From positions 235,453 through 299,452 of the forward strand of contig NZ_BDBU01000024.1 in the NCBI RefSeq assembly GCF_001613145.1: DNA of 64,000 nt. Direction: 5' to 3'. The notes below the pieces were generated by a model. The model searched no databases and was not told the origin of the DNA. It saw only the letters and a program-made list of their open reading frames with translations. The translations under genes were made by a program, and so were the position numbers. Numbering within the stretch: the first letter of the stretch is position 1; every line of letters begins with the position of its first letter. The stretch is from Nocardia jejuensis NBRC 103114. Its GTDB lineage: Bacteria > Actinomycetota > Actinomycetes > Mycobacteriales > Mycobacteriaceae. Positions 8,600 to 16,705 of this stretch are shown here, one piece after another.

Positions 8600-9106
8600 A
8601 TGAGTGAGCAGTTTCCCGATCGGATCTGGGGATCACGCACGAATCTCCTGTCCCGCGTTGCCAGCCCGTTCGCCGCGACCAAGCTCGGTTCGCTGGTGAT
8701 TCGCAAGCTGACGCCGCTGGATCGCCGGTTGCTCGAGCGCACCTCGGGCAAATACACCGTGCTGGGCCCGATCGGCGCGCCGGTGATTCTGCTCACCACC
8801 GTCGGACGCAAATCCGGGGAGCCGAGGACCAGCCCGCTGCTGTACGTGCACGACGGCGACACGCTGTACGTGATCGGCAGCAACTTCGGGCAGGAGAAGC
8901 ATCCGGCATGGACCGGAAACCTGCTGGCCAACGCGGCCGCGGAGGTGACGATCGCCGGACAGCGCCTGCCCGTGACGGCCACGCTCGTCACCGACGAGAC
9001 ACGCCAGGGCGAGATCTTCGCGCGGTTCGAGGAAACCACTCGGGCGTACACGGCCTACCGCAATCGCACCACGCGCGACTTGCGGATATTCGCCCTGACA
9101 AGATAG
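8600..9106 (+). CDS. Deazaflavin-dependent nitroreductase-like protein (DUF385/Ddn family)
   Basis: The 168-residue protein carries VILLTTVGRKSGEPRTSPLLYVHDGDTLYVIGSNFG, the F420-binding split-barrel signature of the Ddn/DUF385 family. HPAWTGNLLANAAAEVTI and a conserved TRDLRIFALTR end follow. Family members reduce quinones or nitroaromatics with reduced F420. The physiological substrate here is not known. ATG at 8600 was chosen because family similarity begins at once and a GGGAC segment precedes it. It lies four bases before rraA on the same strand, so the two are probably co-transcribed. Confidence 0.88.
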   Translation: MSEQFPDRIWGSRTNLLSRVASPFAATKLGSLVIRKLTPLDRRLLERTSGKYTVLGPIGAPVILLTTVGRKSGEPRTSPLLYVHDGDTLYVIGSNFGQEKHPAWTGNLLANAAAEVTIAGQRLPVTATLVTDETRQGEIFARFEETTRAYTAYRNRTTRDLRIFALTR

Positions 9107-9110
9107 GTCC

Positions 9111-9614
9111 GTGACCGAATCAGGCAATTCCTCATCACCCGCGGTGGTGGCCACTGCCGACCTGGCCGACGAGATCGGCCCGGAGATCCGCAGCTGCGAC
9201 ACCCAGTTCACCCAGTTCGGCGGACGTGAGGCCTTCGCGGGCCGCATCGTGACCATCCGCTGCTTCCAGGACAACCTCCTGGTCAAGCAAACCCTCGGCG
9301 AGCCCGGCGAGGGCCGCGTGCTGGTCGTCGACGGCGGCGCGAGCATTCACACCGCGCTGGTCGGCGACATCATCGCGGGCCGCGGCGTGGACAACGGCTG
9401 GTCCGGGGTGATCGTCAACGGCGCCGTGCGCGACTCCGCGATCCTGCGCACCCTCGACATCGGCGTCAAGGCGCTGGGCACCAACCCGCGCAAGAGCACC
9501 CAGACCGGCTCCGGCGACAAGGACGTCCCCGTCGAATTCGGCGGCGTCACCTTCGTTCCCGGCGACATGGTCTACAGCGATCACGACGGCGTCGTGGTCC
9601 GCGCCGAGAGCTGA
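9111..9614 (+). CDS. rraA: RraA-family protein (RNase E regulator-like / HMG aldolase fold)
   Basis: The 167-residue protein starts with GTG. Family marks are TADLADEIGPEIRSCDTQFTQFGG, GRVLVVDGGASIHTALVGDIIA and GWSGVIVNGAVRDSAIL, which holds the Asp/Arg pair that binds metal and substrate in the aldolase branch. NPRKSTQTGSGDKDVPVEFGGV matches the RraA C-terminal region. In enterobacteria RraA inhibits RNase E. Many homologues are instead 4-hydroxy-4-methyl-2-oxoglutarate aldolases, and the sequence alone does not decide between them. The gene is followed by a strong hairpin terminator. Confidence 0.88.
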   Translation: MTESGNSSSPAVVATADLADEIGPEIRSCDTQFTQFGGREAFAGRIVTIRCFQDNLLVKQTLGEPGEGRVLVVDGGASIHTALVGDIIAGRGVDNGWSGVIVNGAVRDSAILRTLDIGVKALGTNPRKSTQTGSGDKDVPVEFGGVTFVPGDMVYSDHDGVVVRAES

Positions 9615-9630
9615 TCCCGCCCGTACCGGC

Positions 9631-9659
9631 ACACCGCCCCGATTACGCCGGGGCGGTGT
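9631..9659 (+). terminator. Hairpin terminator between rraA and S4 gene
   Basis: A perfect 10-bp stem (ACACCGCCCC with GGGGCGGTGT) closes a 9-base loop 17 bases after the rraA stop. There is no T-run, as is common in high-GC actinobacteria. It may serve both convergent genes. Confidence 0.7.
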
Positions 9660-9771
9660 TCGGGGCGCACCCTCCGGGCCCGCCCTTTCAGGCCCTGCGC
9701 GAGGTCGGTCCGTGCCATCCGGGTCGCGGAGACACGCCCGAACTCACCGGGGTTCGGAAGTCGTCCCGGAT

Positions 9772-10002
9772 TCAGCTGCTGGCGACCCGAGCCTCGTGCC
9801 CGGCGAACGCCACGACGTCCCCGCCGTACAGTTGCCGCCCACGCCGCAACTCGACCTCGTCGTTCACCCGGACGAGCCCCTCGGCGATGACTTCCTTCGC
9901 TTCCGCCCCGGAATCGATGAGGTTGGCCAGCTTCAGGAACTGCCCGAGCCGAATAACCTCGTCCCCGATCCGGACATCGACTGGATTCGACATGGGAACC
10001 AT
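9772..10002 (-). CDS. S4-domain RNA-binding protein (YbcJ-like)
   Basis: The 76-residue protein consists of a single S4 RNA-binding fold: IRLGQFLKLANLIDSGAEAKEVIAEGLVRVNDEVELRRGRQLYGGDVV. These small proteins resemble YbcJ/RlbA and bind structured RNA, probably in ribosome metabolism. GGGGG lies five bases upstream of the ATG at 10002, which supports that start; the internal ATG at 9993 begins the part that is usually conserved. It is convergent with rraA and divergent from lysX. Confidence 0.85.
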   Translation of the reverse strand: MVPMSNPVDVRIGDEVIRLGQFLKLANLIDSGAEAKEVIAEGLVRVNDEVELRRGRQLYGGDVVAFAGHEARVASS

Positions 10003-10324
10003 CTAAACCCCCGCACGCTCACGACACCAAACCCGTCGGTCCCCGGGCGTGGCCACAGCCGCTCCTCGTGCCCCGAGGGGTCGGATTGCCGCGGAGATCC
10101 TGTCGATATCAGCTGGGCATCCGCGCTCTACGGCGGACGGAACATATTCCCGCTCGAGGCCCGACAGTGCAGCCGAGCGTGCCGACGCGAGGACCGACAG
10201 GGCAGCCGAGCTTCGGGCTCGAGGGGTTCGGGGGCGAGCCCCTGAGAGCTTCCCGAGAGTGGGGATTCGGGACACATGGGGGTTCCTTGTGGGCATGTGC
10301 GCCGACAAGAGACACACTGGTGCG
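10003..10324. other. Intergenic region upstream of lysX
   Basis: This is a 322-base divergent spacer between the S4 gene and lysX. It holds two 33-bp tandem units (10155-10220) and a nine-pair hairpin with one wobble pair (10222-10230 with 10235-10243, loop GGGG). CACACT at 10313-10318 sits six bases before the GTG start, an acceptable leaderless -10. No gene was recognised here. Confidence 0.5.
10155..10220 (+). repeat. Two-copy 33-bp tandem repeat in lysX leader
   Basis: Units at 10155-10187 and 10188-10220 share CGAGG, CCGACAG and GCAGCCGAGC. The first 24 bases match at 22 positions and the rest has diverged. The repeat is followed at once by a GC-rich hairpin. Confidence 0.65.
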
Positions 10325-13300
10325 GTGACTTCGACGCAGGACCCGCAACACCAGGAAGCCGAATACAGACCGGACGGCCGGTCTCCGGAGGTGCCGCATC
10401 GCGGGCACGGCCGGTTTCGCGAGGTCCCGCACATCGCGGGCCTGGTCCTGGGCGTGTTCGCCGCCTTCTGTGCGCTGTGGAGTGTGTCGCCCGGCCTGCG
10501 TTTCCTGACCTCGGGTCTGCGCCACTACGTCGACACCTACTACTTCGACGCGCCCGACACCTCGCTCGTCTGGGCCCTCGTGGTCGGCCTGCTGGCCGGC
10601 GCGACCGCCAGCCGCAAGCGCATCGCCTGGTGGCTGCTGCTGGGCTACATGGCGGCCTACTCGCTCGCGAACGCCCTGGACTTCGCGGCCGAGGGCGATA
10701 TCAACGCCCTGGTGGCGCTGATCGTGCACCTCGGCGTGATCGCCGTGCTGATCGCGTCCTGGTCCGAGTTCTACACCCACGTGCAGCGCGGCGCGGTCTG
10801 GCGAGCGCTGGGCTGGCTGGTCGGCGGCCTCACGCTCGGCTGTGTGGTGGGCTGGGGTCTGGTGGAGTTGTTCCCCGGCAGCCTGCCCGGCGGCGTGCAG
10901 CGGCCGCTGTGGGCCGTGTCCCGGGTGACCGCGGCAATCCTGGTCAGCAACGAGGACTTCGACGGGCATCCCCCGCATCCGGTGAACCTGCTGCTCGGCC
11001 TGTTCGGCGCGATGGCACTGCTGGCGGCGGTCGCGGTGCTGTTCCGGTCCCAGCGCTCGGCCAACGCGCTCACCGGACTCGACGAATCGGCGTTGCGCGG
11101 ACTCATCGCGCGCTCGGATGTCGAGGATTCGCTCGCCTACTTCGCCACCCGCCGCGACAAGGCCGTGGTCTTCGCGCCCAGCGGCAAGGCCGCCGTGACC
11201 TACCGCGTCGAACTCGGCGTCTGCCTGGCCTCGGGCGATCCGATCGGCATGAAGGACGCGTGGCCGCACGCCATCAAGGCCTGGCTCGAACTGGCCGACC
11301 AGTACGGGTGGGCCCCCGCGGTGATGGGCGCCAGCGAGATCGGCGCGACCGCCTATCGCCAGGCCGGATTGTCCGCGCTGCGCTTGGGCGATGAGGCGAT
11401 TCTGGAGACTCGCACCTTCTCCCTGGCCGGCCCGGAGATGAAGCCGGTGCGCCAAGCCGCGAACCGCCTCGCCAAACAGGGTGTGACGGTTCGGGTTCGA
11501 CGGCACAAGGAGATCGACGCGGCCGAGATGGCCGAGGCCATCAAGCACGCCGACGAGTGGCGCGACACCGAGACCGAACGCGGCTTCTCCATGGCGCTGG
11601 GCCGGCTCGGCGACCCGCTGGACGGGGAGTGCCTGCTGGTCGAGGCGGTCGACTCGCACGACCGGGTGCTGGGCATGCTGTCGCTGGTGCCGTGGGGCCG
11701 CACCGGCATCTCCCTCGAGCTCATGCGGCGAGATCGCAAGAGCCCCAACGGCGTCATGGAGCTGATGATCTCGCAGCTCGCGCTCAACTCCGAGCAGTAC
11801 GGCGTCACCCGGATCTCGTTGAACTTCGCGGTCTTCCGCGCGGTCTTCGAGGAGGGCGGCCGGATCGGCGCGGGCCCGGTGCTGCGACTGTGGCGCAGCG
11901 TACTCATGTTCTTCTCGCGCTGGTACCAGCTCGAGGCCCTGTATCGCTCGAACGTGAAGTACCAGCCCACCTGGGTGCCGCGCTTCTCCATGTTCGAGGA
12001 GCGCCGCAACCTGCTGCGGGTGGCGACCGCCAGCGCCATCGCCGAGGGCTTCCTGCCGCGCATCGGCAAGGAACCCGACGCCACCTCGCACACCGGCGTG
12101 CGATCCTCGGTGCCCGACACCATCACCGGTCTGCACGCGGACGGCAGTCTCCCCGACCTGCCGCCCGAGGAGCTCGAGGATTCCGGCCCGCGCCGCCCCG
12201 AGCAGGTGCGGGTGCGCATGGAGAAGCTGGACAAGCTCGCGGCCGCCGGGATCGAGGCGTACCCGGTCGCCTACCCGCCCACCCACACGGTCGAGGCCGC
12301 GCGCCGCACCCCGCAGGGCACGACCGTGCGAGTGTGCGGGCGGCTCTTGCGGATTCGCGACTACGGCGGCGTCACCTTCGCGCTGCTGCGCGACTGGTCG
12401 GGCGAGATCCAGCTGCTGATCGACCGGGAGCGGGTCGGTGAACAGCTCAGCGCCGAATTCGACGAGTTCTTCGACCTGGGCGATCTGATCGAGGTGAGCG
12501 GCCAGATCGGGCGCAGCCGCCGCGGTGAGCTGTCCCTGCTGGCCGCGGACTGGCGGATGATCGGCAAGTGCCTGCATCCGCTGCCCGACAAGTGGAAGGG
12601 CCTGGCCGATCCGGAGGCCCGGGTCCGCCAGCGCTACGTCGACATGGCCATCAACACCGACATCCGCGAGATGATGACCAAGCGGTCCGCGGTGGTGCGC
12701 TCGCTGCGAGACACCCTGCACGGCTGGGGATTCCTCGAGGTCGAGACCCCCGTGCTGCAGCAGGTGCACGGCGGCGCGAACGCCACCCCGTTCACCACCC
12801 ACATCAACGCCTACGACCTGGACCTGTACCTGCGCATCGCCCCCGAGCTGTACCTCAAGCGGCTGTGCGTGGGCGGTATGGAGAAGGTGTTCGAACTGGG
12901 CCGGGTGTTCCGCAACGAGGGCGTCGACTTCAGCCACAACCCGGAGTTCACGGTGCTGGAAGTCTATGAGGCGCACAGTGATTACGAACGCATGATGCAC
13001 ACCTGCCGCCAGCTCATCCAGGAGGCGGCGGTGGCGGCCAACGGCAAAATGGTTGCGCTGCGGCCGAATTCGGACGGCGTGCTGAGCGAAGTGGACATCT
13101 CCGGCGACTGGCCGGTGAAGACGGTGCACGGCGCGGTGTCGGAGAAGATCGGCGAGACCATCACCCCCGCCACCGATACCGAGACCCTGCGCATGCTGTG
13201 CGACAAGAACGGCATCCCGTTCCAATTGGGCTGGGACAGTGGGCAGATCGTGCTCGAGATGTACGAGCATCTGGTCGAGTCGGCCACGCAGGAGCCCACC

Positions 13301-13654
13301 TTCTACATCGACTTCCCGACCTCGGTCTCCCCGCTCACCCGCGCCCATCGCAGCATCGAGGGCGTCACCGAGCGCTGGGACCTGGTGGCCTGGGGCGTCG
13401 AATTGGGCACCGCCTACAGCGAACTCACCGATCCGGTGGAGCAGCGCCGCCGCCTCACCGATCAGTCCATGCTGGCCGCGGGCGGCGACCCGGAGGCCAT
13501 GGAACTGGACGAGGACTTCCTGCAGGCGCTCGAGCACGCCATGCCGCCCACCGGTGGTCTGGGCGTCGGTGTGGACCGGGTGGTCATGCTGATCACCGGC
13601 CGCAGCATCCGCGAGACACTCCCCTTCCCGCTCGTGAAACCCCGCACCGGTTAG
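10325..13654 (+). CDS. lysX: Bifunctional lysylphosphatidylglycerol synthase / lysyl-tRNA synthetase LysX
   Basis: This 1109-residue fusion has an N-terminal membrane part of six to eight helices (about residues 35-260) and an MprF-type DUF2156 acyltransferase domain (about 270-570). The C-terminal class II lysyl-tRNA synthetase contains an OB-fold (about 640-730), motif 2 (FRNEGVDFSHNPEFTVLEVYE) and motif 3 (GLGVGVDRVVMLITGR). It charges tRNA with lysine and transfers the lysine to phosphatidylglycerol, which lowers surface charge and protects against cationic peptides. This architecture is known from Mycobacterium tuberculosis. GTG at 10325 is preferred; ATG at 10295 and GTG at 10049 are in frame but not family-like. 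A separate housekeeping LysRS would be expected elsewhere. Confidence 0.93.
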   Translation: MTSTQDPQHQEAEYRPDGRSPEVPHRGHGRFREVPHIAGLVLGVFAAFCALWSVSPGLRFLTSGLRHYVDTYYFDAPDTSLVWALVVGLLAGATASRKRIAWWLLLGYMAAYSLANALDFAAEGDINALVALIVHLGVIAVLIASWSEFYTHVQRGAVWRALGWLVGGLTLGCVVGWGLVELFPGSLPGGVQRPLWAVSRVTAAILVSNEDFDGHPPHPVNLLLGLFGAMALLAAVAVLFRSQRSANALTGLDESALRGLIARSDVEDSLAYFATRRDKAVVFAPSGKAAVTYRVELGVCLASGDPIGMKDAWPHAIKAWLELADQYGWAPAVMGASEIGATAYRQAGLSALRLGDEAILETRTFSLAGPEMKPVRQAANRLAKQGVTVRVRRHKEIDAAEMAEAIKHADEWRDTETERGFSMALGRLGDPLDGECLLVEAVDSHDRVLGMLSLVPWGRTGISLELMRRDRKSPNGVMELMISQLALNSEQYGVTRISLNFAVFRAVFEEGGRIGAGPVLRLWRSVLMFFSRWYQLEALYRSNVKYQPTWVPRFSMFEERRNLLRVATASAIAEGFLPRIGKEPDATSHTGVRSSVPDTITGLHADGSLPDLPPEELEDSGPRRPEQVRVRMEKLDKLAAAGIEAYPVAYPPTHTVEAARRTPQGTTVRVCGRLLRIRDYGGVTFALLRDWSGEIQLLIDRERVGEQLSAEFDEFFDLGDLIEVSGQIGRSRRGELSLLAADWRMIGKCLHPLPDKWKGLADPEARVRQRYVDMAINTDIREMMTKRSAVVRSLRDTLHGWGFLEVETPVLQQVHGGANATPFTTHINAYDLDLYLRIAPELYLKRLCVGGMEKVFELGRVFRNEGVDFSHNPEFTVLEVYEAHSDYERMMHTCRQLIQEAAVAANGKMVALRPNSDGVLSEVDISGDWPVKTVHGAVSEKIGETITPATDTETLRMLCDKNGIPFQLGWDSGQIVLEMYEHLVESATQEPTFYIDFPTSVSPLTRAHRSIEGVTERWDLVAWGVELGTAYSELTDPVEQRRRLTDQSMLAAGGDPEAMELDEDFLQALEHAMPPTGGLGVGVDRVVMLITGRSIRETLPFPLVKPRTG

Positions 13655-13796
13655 GGCGTTTCGAGAAATTTCGATGATCTTGTGAACACTTTCGTGTTCA
13701 TCGCCGATTCACAGGGGACTCCCAGAATCCCGGCGGCCGGTTAACCTTGACTACGGCCTCGGGAGGACGGCCACCGATGATGAGGATGGGGCTCCC

Positions 13797-14015
13797 ATGC
13801 ACTACCTGGACCTGTACACCCAAGTGAATCTGCTGGACCACCACGTGTGGACCAACCCCGATACCTGGAACTCCGCGCTGGAGTACACCGCGAAGAAGAA
13901 GAGCAGCAAGAAGGGCGGCAGCTTCTGGATCTTCGGCGCCGTCTGCTGCATCGGCATCGTCGCGCTGATTCTCGGCGTCGTCTACCTGCTCTCGCAGCGT
14001 AAGAAGAACCAGTAG
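13797..14015 (+). CDS. Small single-pass membrane protein, unrecognised
   Basis: The 72-residue protein has a polar, aromatic N-terminus (MHYLDLYTQVNLLDHHVWTN), a Lys/Ser-rich hinge (AKKKSSKKGGS) and one membrane helix with a double Cys (about 42-65, FGAVCCIGIVALILG). It ends in a basic tail (SQRKKNQ). GAGGATGGGG lies upstream of the ATG at a reasonable distance. Family membership is not recognised. The positive charge on both sides of the helix leaves topology uncertain. It stands alone between lysX and the phosphatase gene. Confidence 0.6.
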   Translation: MHYLDLYTQVNLLDHHVWTNPDTWNSALEYTAKKKSSKKGGSFWIFGAVCCIGIVALILGVVYLLSQRKKNQ

Positions 14016-14090
14016 TCCCCGAACAATCGGTAGTCACAGGCCGATCGACCCGCCCGGCCGAGGACGGGCGGGGTGCGGCAGAGTGATGGC

Positions 14091-14717
14091 GTGCAGTTGA
14101 TCCTTGTGCGCCATGCCCAGCCGCGACGCGTGTCCGACCTCGGGGCCAGTTCTCCCGGGCCGGCCGATCCGGATCTCACCGAGATCGGGATCGAGCAGTC
14201 GGAGCGGGTTCCGGCCGCGCTCGCCCAGCACCGGATCGCCCGGGTGGTGAGCAGTCCGCAATTACGGGCACGCGATACGGCACGGCCGACGGCCTCGAAG
14301 CTCGGGCTCGCCGTCGAGGTGCTCGACGGGCTCGCCGAATACGACCGCGACCTGCCGATGTACATCCCGATCGAGGATGCTCAGCAGGATTTCCGGGCGG
14401 TCTACGACCGGATCAAGGCCGGGCATCTGCCCGAGCAGATCGACGCGGCGGCCTTCGTCCAGCGCGTGCTGGACGGGGTCGCCGGGATCGTCGCGGCCGC
14501 CGAGCACAGCGAGACCGTGGTGGTCTTCGCGCACGGCGGCGTGATCAACGTCCTGCTGCAGGACGTCCTGGGCCTGGAACGGCCGCTGACCTTCCCGATC
14601 GACTACTGCTCGATCACCCGAATCCTGTACTCGCGCACCGGGCGGCGCACCGCCGCCACCATCAACGAGAACGGGCACGTCTGGGACCTGCTGCCGCGCA
14701 ACCACGCATCCGCCTGA
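14091..14717 (+). CDS. Histidine phosphatase superfamily protein
   Basis: The 208-residue protein begins with the phosphoglycerate-mutase-like signature LILVRHAQPRR, whose His is the phospho-acceptor. RVVSSPQLRARDTARPTA and the late VVVFAHGGVINVLLQ motif with the second catalytic His follow. Family members are phosphatases or mutases acting on small phosphorylated metabolites, and the substrate is unknown. GTG at 14091 puts the signature at the N-terminus; GTG at 14073 is an alternative that adds six residues. No operon partner is evident. Confidence 0.87.
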   Translation: MQLILVRHAQPRRVSDLGASSPGPADPDLTEIGIEQSERVPAALAQHRIARVVSSPQLRARDTARPTASKLGLAVEVLDGLAEYDRDLPMYIPIEDAQQDFRAVYDRIKAGHLPEQIDAAAFVQRVLDGVAGIVAAAEHSETVVVFAHGGVINVLLQDVLGLERPLTFPIDYCSITRILYSRTGRRTAATINENGHVWDLLPRNHASA

Positions 14718-14833
14718 TTCACGGTTCCCAGCCGACTCCCAGGCCGATCGCACAGCGCTCTCAGCCCCCGGCATTTCGATGGGTATCCAAGGGCCGCCGC
14801 ACGGCGACCCGGATCTCAGCGAAAGGCATCACC

Positions 14834-15148
14834 TTGTCTCACTCCGATAAGACCGTCACCGCTCCGAAGTCGCGCACGCGCCGTCTGGCGCTGCGTGTGG
14901 CCGCCGCCGGCGCGCTGGCAGCGGTTCCGCTCGCCCTCGTCGCGATGCCCGCCACCGCCTCGGCCGCCGAGCCGGACGCGCCCGCCGTCGCGCAGCAGGT
15001 CGATCAGGATTGGAACCACCACGGCCGCGGCGACGGCGATCACCGAAACCACCAGCACCACAACGGCAATGGCTGGCATCACAACAACGACAACAACCAG
15101 AACCCGCTTCCGCTCCCGGCGCTGCCGCCCACCGGCTCCGCGGGCTGA
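14834..15148 (+). CDS. Small secreted His/Asn-rich protein with terminal LPPTG
   Basis: The 104-residue protein begins at TTG, with GAAAGG eight bases upstream. Twin Arg (TRRLALRV) precedes a hydrophobic signal segment and an ALVAMPATASA cleavage region at about residue 45. The mature part is dominated by His, Asn and Asp (residues about 60-88), a composition suited to binding transition metals. It ends PALPPTGSAG, so an LPxTG-like LPPTG lies five residues from the end, without the membrane helix and basic tail of a classical sortase substrate. The function is unknown, and a metal-buffering role is only inference. Confidence 0.65.
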   Translation: MSHSDKTVTAPKSRTRRLALRVAAAGALAAVPLALVAMPATASAAEPDAPAVAQQVDQDWNHHGRGDGDHRNHQHHNGNGWHHNNDNNQNPLPLPALPPTGSAG

Positions 15149-15186
15149 GAGCACACGGCGGCACTCACCGCCCTGCCTCGGATACG

Positions 15187-15223
15187 ACGAAGGCCGCTCC
15201 TCGCGCGGGGGAGCGGCCTTCGT
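15187..15223. terminator. Strong bidirectional hairpin terminator
   Basis: A perfect 14-bp stem (15187-15200 with 15210-15223) has a nine-base loop. It lies between the convergent His-rich gene and cutinase gene and can end transcription from both. Confidence 0.8.
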
Positions 15224-15235
15224 GTGTGCGCGGGA

Positions 15236-16129
15236 TCAGCCCTTGGCGATCCAGTTGTGCATCCAGGTCAGCGCGGTCTGTCCGCCGCCGACCGAGTAGG
15301 TGCCGTAGCTGGTGTGCCGTCCGGTGCCGTAGAACTGCTGCAGCTGCTGCACTCGCTCCTCGTTCGCACCATCGCTGAGCTGGGCCTGCAGGGTGGGGAT
15401 ACCGCCCTGGGACATCAGGTCGTTGATGATCGCGCCGACCTCGAGCTGGTAGCGCCACATGTTGACCGGATTCGGATCCGAGGTCTGCGCCAGGAATCCG
15501 GCGAAGCGGGTCACGAAGTCGGTCTGCTCGGTCGAGCAGTACAGATCGCCGACGGCGCACACGGTGCGCACCTTGTCGCTGATCAGACCGAAGCCGCCCA
15601 CGCGCGGACCACCCGCACCCTGCCCGGGGGCGGGCGGGCCGACCTGAGCGTCGGTGGGCGAACGCCGGGGATCGGAGATGAGCGCGACGGCCGAGATGCG
15701 ATCCGGCGGCACTACACCGAGGCCCGTACCGATTTCCGAGGCGAGATCGCCTGCGGCGTCGGCACCTTGGCTGTAACCGGTGATGGCGATCTTGGTTCCG
15801 GGGCAGCGCGCACCCATGGCGGCGACCAGACCCCGAGCGTGATCGGTGGCTTCCTTCTTGGACGCACCGTAGACGTCGCCCTCCCACGGGAAGGCGGTCG
15901 CCGCGTAGGTCACGTAGTCGACCTCACCCGGTAGTCCGTCGGTGACGCCGGCGAGCATGCCCGCCGTGGGCGCCTTGTCGTGGCCGGTCTCCCAGGTTCC
16001 GGGGACCGCCACGGTGTAGAGGACCGGGCATCCCGGATCCGCCGTAACCGGGCCACTGCCGAGAACGATGCCCGACATGAGGACCGTCGCTGCTGCCCCG
16101 GCAGCCGCGACAATATTCTTCAACCGCAC
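15236..16129 (-). CDS. Secreted cutinase-family esterase
   Basis: The 297-residue protein has a signal peptide (residues 1-30, ending VTADPG). The alpha/beta hydrolase nucleophile motif is GYSQG (IAITGYSQGADAAGDLA), and the Cys-bearing segment VCAVGDLYC precedes the catalytic Asp region typical of cutinase-like proteins (Culps). The C-terminal WMHNWIAKG would supply the His. Actinobacterial Culps hydrolyse esters, phospholipids or polyesters at the cell surface. The family is recognised but the substrate is not. It is monocistronic, with a 575-base upstream region that holds a palindrome. Confidence 0.88.
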   Translation of the reverse strand: MRLKNIVAAAGAAATVLMSGIVLGSGPVTADPGCPVLYTVAVPGTWETGHDKAPTAGMLAGVTDGLPGEVDYVTYAATAFPWEGDVYGASKKEATDHARGLVAAMGARCPGTKIAITGYSQGADAAGDLASEIGTGLGVVPPDRISAVALISDPRRSPTDAQVGPPAPGQGAGGPRVGGFGLISDKVRTVCAVGDLYCSTEQTDFVTRFAGFLAQTSDPNPVNMWRYQLEVGAIINDLMSQGGIPTLQAQLSDGANEERVQQLQQFYGTGRHTSYGTYSVGGGQTALTWMHNWIAKG

Positions 16130-16402
16130 TACTGCTCCAGTTCACGCCTGCCCGGGACCATCCTCTGTCCCGATTCCCGATCATGGTGAGGTCGCCGGAT
16201 GACGCTTCGGTGCACGGTGGGTTAACCGAAGTAACCAGCCCGCCTGAGGTTCTCGAACCGGACCACACGACGAGATCAGCGACACAACGCCGATAACAAT
16301 AAAGGTGGCCGCCGGGCGACGCTACGCGAGTTCCGTATTCCGTCCGTTTTCCGGGCTCGAAACCTCATCTCGCCCCCATCATGAACCTTTTCCCTGCGCC
16401 GT

Positions 16403-16426
16403 TGCCAAACAGTTGCCAACTTGGCA
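16403..16426. promoter_or_regulatory. Candidate operator: TGCCAA palindrome plus extra half-site
   Basis: TGCCAA-C-TTGGCA (16414-16426) is a perfect 13-bp palindrome. An additional TGCCAA lies 11 bases upstream (16403-16408), one helical turn away. The site is about 280 bases upstream of the cutinase start. The regulator is unknown. Confidence 0.45.
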
Positions 16427-16616
16427 TCAAAGGTCAATAAAGCGCGAAGGTGATGAAGCCGACCGCGACCAGCGGTGATGAACGCCACAGCGCAGCCCGG
16501 AGTGATGTAGGTCACGAGCGATTCGGATTCCGGCCTCGGGGCTCATCTCCACAGTGACCACGCGGTAGCGGTCATCGATTCGGCCGCACACCGAACCGCC
16601 CTCGGGGGCACGAACG

Positions 16617-16650
16617 AAGGCCCCCGCGGACCGAGATCCGCGGGGGCCTT
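16617..16650 (-). terminator. gltD transcription terminator
   Basis: A perfect 14-bp stem (AAGGCCCCCGCGGA with its complement) closes a six-base loop. It lies 56 bases past the gltD stop on the minus strand. Confidence 0.75.
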
Positions 16651-16705
16651 GACGTGCTGTCAGGGAATCAGCGGCCGGGCTCGGCGCTGTCCCCGAATGT
16701 CGCGC

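Larger units (their letters stand above)
16130..16705. other. Intergenic region between gltD and cutinase
   Basis: This 576-base spacer has no supported gene. It contains the upstream region of the cutinase gene with a TGCCAA palindrome (16403-16426), and the gltD terminator (16617-16650). A 79-codon minus-strand frame at 16276-16515 looks non-coding. Confidence 0.5.

Noticed and set aside
10109..13537. 1142-codon minus-strand open frame
   Set aside because: It is antisense to lysX. The minus-strand product is His/Gln/Gly-rich and lacks domains, while the plus strand encodes all LysX motifs.
16276..16515. 79-codon minus-strand frame upstream of the cutinase gene
   Set aside because: It has no ribosome binding site, no recognisable motif and an arginine-rich shadow-like composition. 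It overlaps the operator-like palindrome.
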